Of a DNA stretch of 64,000 bases, positions 59,836 to 64,000 are shown piece by piece. Below the pieces are notes generated by a model. It saw only the letters and a list, made by a program, of their open reading frames with translations, was not told where the DNA came from and did not search any database. Location of the stretch: positions 1,540,300 through 1,604,299 of the forward strand of contig JAJEKV010000057.1 in NCBI GenBank assembly GCA_021234155.1. The letters are read 5' to 3'. Positions within the stretch are counted from its first letter, which is position 1, and every line of letters begins with the position of its first letter. This DNA is from Isoetes taiwanensis (taxonomy: Eukaryota > Streptophyta > Lycopodiopsida > Isoetales > Isoetaceae). The translations under genes and the position numbers were made by a program.

Positions 59836-62800
59836 CTTGTAACACCATACAACGGAAGCGGAAGACCATCAATCCTACTCGCCTGGGGCCATAATAAGAT
59901 GCGGCTCCAAGCGATAGGTGGGATAGCAAAAGAGAAGGGGGACATCCATCGCGAGACTCTGGTCCAGCGGGCCCGACACCCGGCCACCGGAGGCAAGACC
60001 CTTCTTCTTGTATCCCCACCTCGTCAGAGGAAGCCCCATAGGTATAGGCCGAAATTTGTAAGCCTTGCAAAGTCGGCGAAATAAAAGTCGATAGGCTCTT
60101 ATTGCCGGGCTTCGCCTTCCAATGGCTAGTTAAATTGCTCAACAATTCCGACTGACTGCGGTTTCAAATTACACCATTCTCTTGCATTACAGTGAGGATT
60201 ATCATTAAGCCCTCTTGGCGGCGTAACCTGTGTCATACGCATGTGGCGTAACTATTGTACCAAGAGTTTGGCAGCACGCGTCGGATGAGGGAATCGTAAC
60301 TAGATCCCACGGTGTTTGCTTATTGTTACTTGTACCATTTTTTTTTTGTATAAGTTCCTTATATTAATACAATGCTTGTATATATTTCGCTATGTCTATC
60401 TCTTTCCTTGTCTCCTTAATTCAAAGCACACCTGGCTTTCAAGGATTCTGAGAAAAAATGCATATAAATACAATTTAAGTGAAGCAGAAGAGTATTCCTT
60501 GACAAAAGTTCAGCCTTTATTAGCCTTTCCTTTAAAAGGCCCCTCTCCTTCTTTTACAGGGTTTCATTATTTCATAGCTTCACTTTGCTCCTCCCCTCTT
60601 CCTTGGTGCATGGATGCAGCTAAAACCACCCAGTGGTACGAGGATGCGATGCCAGGATTCCAGATCCCAGTGAGCTTTTTCCACCCCTAACGGCCATTGG
60701 GAGGTGGATCCATTCGAGAATATGGAATTTTTCACGATTCTTGTGATTTCTTATATTTTGTGGAATACCATATCATCTCATCAATGCAGATTATGTGAAG
60801 AGGACATCTATCTTGTGTGGTGGTATTCTCGGGTGATTTCCTTGTTTTTTTGCCTTATGAGAGTCCACCCCAAATTAAGTGATTGCTCAAGTTCCAGGAC
60901 ATTTTGGAGCACATTGAGACATTATAAAAGACTCTATAGAGCATCTTATGCTACAAGATCCTTTTCTATGTCCACCACGAGATGCCTTTCATGGAGTCCA
61001 CATCGTAATATCAATGATATTAGTTATACCTATGGAGGGAAAGTGAAAGGTGAGGATCTCTATGATAACAAGGAACATCTCAAAGAAGGAGGAGCTCAAG
61101 AGGCGGTTCTGACTGAACCTTGGTGGTGGCAACCTCAGCTATTCCCGAGAGGTAGCGAGGCTTGAAGGTCGACAGAATTCTTTCTCTAGGTTCCGAAAGG
61201 CCAAGTTACGTTCTTCCCGGTAGCTGGCTCGGGCGAACATCGCCGGGCATTAAAGGCTTTATGCGCATGGCTGGGCACAAGAAGCTCCAGCCAATATTCA
61301 TGTTCATGTGATGACGAGGATTTGATACTTAACGCTCTAGGCCATGATATTGCAGCTTGGATTATGCCACCTTGGTTTTTGCCGGTGGCATCGGCTGTTG
61401 CCCTTACTATTAGCCCGTGATCACTTTGCTCGCCGGCGACAACCACCGAGATCTCCCGCTGGATCGGGGATCGCGGGGCCACAGTTCCTGAACATACTTC
61501 CTTTGAAAACATATTGTATGGCGCTGGCGAATTACCATATTATTCGCCAGGCATTTCTATGTCGTTCCATTAGCACAAATTTTGGTCTTTTTTTGTATTG
61601 ATTGTCTTTTCTTTGATAATCTCTTGTACGTTGTGTATGAGTCATTAATTGTGCATCTTCTACGGGGGCCTGTCGCGGAACAAATGTACCCTTCACCCCA
61701 CACAAGGGTGAAATTATGCTCGCTGAATAGAAGCCGTCTGCCAATTTCTGACGCTGTCGAAATTTGAATCTTGGAATTTTCACTTTAACGGAAGAAGCAT
61801 TCCTCGTAGCCACCGCGATCATGTTTAACTTTGGTATGCGATGAACAGCTTGTAACCTCGCCAATCATAAACTATTGCGGAATATCAAGATCTCATGCGT
61901 CTAGGCAGCGCAAATATGAATTGTCGCGTTCGATTAAGGAGAGTCTCGCTATACGATCTTTGCATCCATTCACGCGCGGGTGCGATGCAAAGTATAATCA
62001 TGTAACTATCTTGTAAAGTGAACATTTCATTTTTATTGTTTGCCCGTTTTGGGTATTATGTTACATAAACATACCTTCTATACTTTAATATTAAGCATTT
62101 CTTATCAGCCAGTCTTATTCTTTTTGGCAACCGATTTGAACGGTCTTAACGAACGCAACCGATGAAACATGGAATGGCTCAGCTCCAGCGGTATGTTTTT
62201 GCAATACCTGCTCTCTATATATATGAACTGGATGCGAATTTGACGGCACCCGCCGTGAGATCCCTCAACCCACCACGCACCAAGCTCACAAATCATGCAC
62301 CCAGGATTCACCTTGACTCGCTTCAAAGCTTGTCCGTGGATTCCCTCATCATCGGGTGGTGGATTTGAGACTCATCCTGGGATCCTTTAGCCTCGATTAG
62401 CGCTTTTCTTCTGGCTGGCATTACAAAATCCAAAGCGAGAAAAGATTATCGGAAGGCAGTTATTTCGGTATAACAAGTACTATGGAAAAATGTAGAGTTA
62501 GCCCGGTTATATGAGGTACATCTGGCTTCGAGGGAGTAGATCACAGAATCTGGTTGGGCGGGAATAGTGAATTGAGGAAGTCTATGGGATGGTAGCAGAA
62601 AGGGACATGAGCAATGTGGCCACCACCAAGTGGGGATGGGAATTTGGTGGAAGGCTATCGCGAATCCCATGCTTCATGAGAGGCGGTCGCGGTTTAAAGA
62701 TCTTTAGAGAAAGCACTTCAAGTCACACTATGTCCCCTAGGGTGATTGCACGGATGTACGCGGGCCTAAAAGCGTTATCATGCACGGAACAGCGGTCTCT

Positions 62801-63335
62801 GTCGAGCCTATATTGGCCAGTTCATGCACTGCGCACATCATGTACCGGGGAATAAATGACGTCGTGCCACTTTAGAAGGCTATATTAGGGGGTTATCACT
62901 TTTGAAGCCTTCACGAAAAATGGTGTTGACTGAAAGCGTGGCGGGGCTTGAGGCAAAAAGCCAGTTTGGAGGAGGACACCCCAAAGCCATCTTCTGCGTC
63001 CTTCTAGTTTAGCTCCGGGCAAATGCATATGTTCCTCTGAGGGCCCGCTCTCTAGTCGGGTCCTTTAAACGCTCACTTTGAGGAAAATAGAAAGAAGATG
63101 AGCTTCCAGCGTGCTAGATAAGCAGACGCCTGTTGGCCCGATTACAACGAGCTTCTCCAATCTATTCCAAAGCAAGGCTGTGACCAGAATATTTTGGGGA
63201 CAAAGCTTGTTCAGATGCTTTTCGGCCAGGAGCGGCGTATGCGGGGGAGTGTGCGGCGTAACCCAATTAGTGCAGCCAACCTTGGCTGAAGTAGATTGGG
63301 ATGAATGTACACCTATTTGTTGTGAGAAGTATTCA
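59836..63335. other. Relatively G+C-rich stretch without recognised genes, possible organelle-derived DNA
   Basis: From 59836 the Copia frame breaks off and base composition changes: 59850-60110, 61160-61500 and 62740-63290 are rich in G+C with many CG steps, unlike the rest of the window. Frames at 60316-60690, 60704-61165 and 61186-61512 are open for 108 to 153 codons but match no family I know. The texture resembles plant mitochondrial intergenic DNA. This is an impression of composition, not a match. Confidence 0.3.
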
Positions 63336-63919
63336 TGTTAGATATAGAACTTTGACCTATTATCTCTGAACTAGGTTAAGGATAGAAATGGTTAAGAAAA
63401 TTTCGTGACATTGAAGTCAATAACCTATGGTTGTTTTAAACCAGTTAATGGGGTAAAGTTATTGATGGTTCAATGGTAAGTTGATCGAAATATTTAAAGA
63501 TAAGATTCCTATGTTTATGCTTGACAGAAAAGGAAAGCCTATGATCGGTCGAATAGCAGGATTGAATGTAGCTCTCCTGCTACTTTGAATTGATGCGGTC
63601 TTCCACCTGCAGCCGTCGGGTTCGGGACTAACCCTCTACAAAGATGTATCGGTTACGTTGTGCACTTTTATGGCAGGAGCTTGAGAATCTGGGTCGAATG
63701 TGGAATACATTCAAAAAAATGAACTTATCATTTTGGTCCAAATGTGAAGTCGTGCTTATATTGATTGCAGTAGTTCTTTTATAATGCTAATGGTTAGCAT
63801 TTGTTAAGGCATAGTAAGGCTGTGTGATAGCTTGTTTAGGGTGGTTGCCTACATTAAAATTATCTTGTAGATCCTAAGTTGTTGTTTGTTGCATTAGATC
63901 TACTTTAAGATTATTCACA
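63336..63919 (+). mobile_element. Putative 5' LTR of a Copia element leaving the window
   Basis: The stretch ends ATTATTCACA, and after one T the sequence TGGTATCGAGAGC (63921-63933) follows, a near match to the initiator-Met tRNA primer site, then ATGGCAACTGAACTGG, a plausible gag start. The left end was set at TGTTAGATATAG because it starts with TG; it could lie elsewhere. Confidence 0.5.
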
Positions 63920-63920
63920 T

Positions 63921-64000
63921 TGGTATCGAGAGCTAACAATGGCAACTGAACTGGTGCTTCTTTACTACGATTAAGTGGATGTGTTCCAAGGGGAAAGGCG
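63921..64000 (+). CDS. Possible start of Copia gag, cut by the window edge
   Basis: ATG at 63939 follows the primer site by a few bases and reads MATELVLLYYD before a TAA in this frame, so either the start is further on or the copy is damaged. Confidence 0.3.

Noticed and set aside
60704-61165. 153-codon plus frame
   Set aside because: No recognisable domain, and the composition of the whole stretch suggests foreign or organelle-derived DNA; not listed as a gene.

Overview
This is plant nuclear DNA. Genes have short GT-AG introns, coding and intergenic DNA are A+T rich, and the protein families (SSP4-type CTD phosphatase, plant DUF2431 protein, rhomboid-like protein 19, P-class PPR, LRR receptor fragment) and the Copia elements with initiator-Met tRNA primer sites are those of land plants. 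I cannot name the species.

Five genes look intact; for each I assembled exons by eye and the summed length is an exact multiple of three. They are: an SCP1-like (SSP4-like) phosphatase at 2166-4323 (-); a DUF2431/BMT5-like methyltransferase-fold protein at 8923-10592 (-); a rhomboid-like protein 19/TMEM115 homologue at 38906-42022 (+); an unrecognised, probably plastid-targeted protein at 43241-44502 (-); and a DDX18/Has1-type DEAD-box RNA helicase (RH51/RH27 type) at 55683-59413 (-) with a telo-box just upstream. The last is a ribosome-assembly factor and the DUF2431 family includes a yeast rRNA methyltransferase, but the genes are spread out and form no operon-like unit.

Most of the rest is transposon-derived. 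A young gag-only LTR element (13998-16879) has 245-bp LTRs that differ at one visible position, a 5-bp target duplication, a perfect primer site and no pol; it sits in an LRR gene remnant. A decayed DNA-transposase gene (17515-22125) has the E-x-x-F-S motif of hAT/P-like transposases but I cannot place it in a named superfamily. An old full-length Copia element occupies 30360-35764, with Copia pieces at 25.9-26.3 kb and 59.5-59.8 kb. A LINE remnant lies at 45.5-47.2 kb and a PPR pseudogene at 48.8-50.9 kb. At the right edge (63336-63919) another LTR with a primer site opens an element that leaves the window.

The least explained DNA is around the RBL19 gene and its unknown neighbour. A roughly 450-bp module with a strong terminal hairpin occurs twice in opposite orientation (36890-37338 and 45513-45965), and between the unknown gene and the right module four more fold-back structures lie end to end (44788-45346), one with arms of about 54 nt and only four mismatches. 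The stretch 59.84-63.3 kb is visibly richer in G+C than the rest and may be organelle-derived; I recognised no gene in it.
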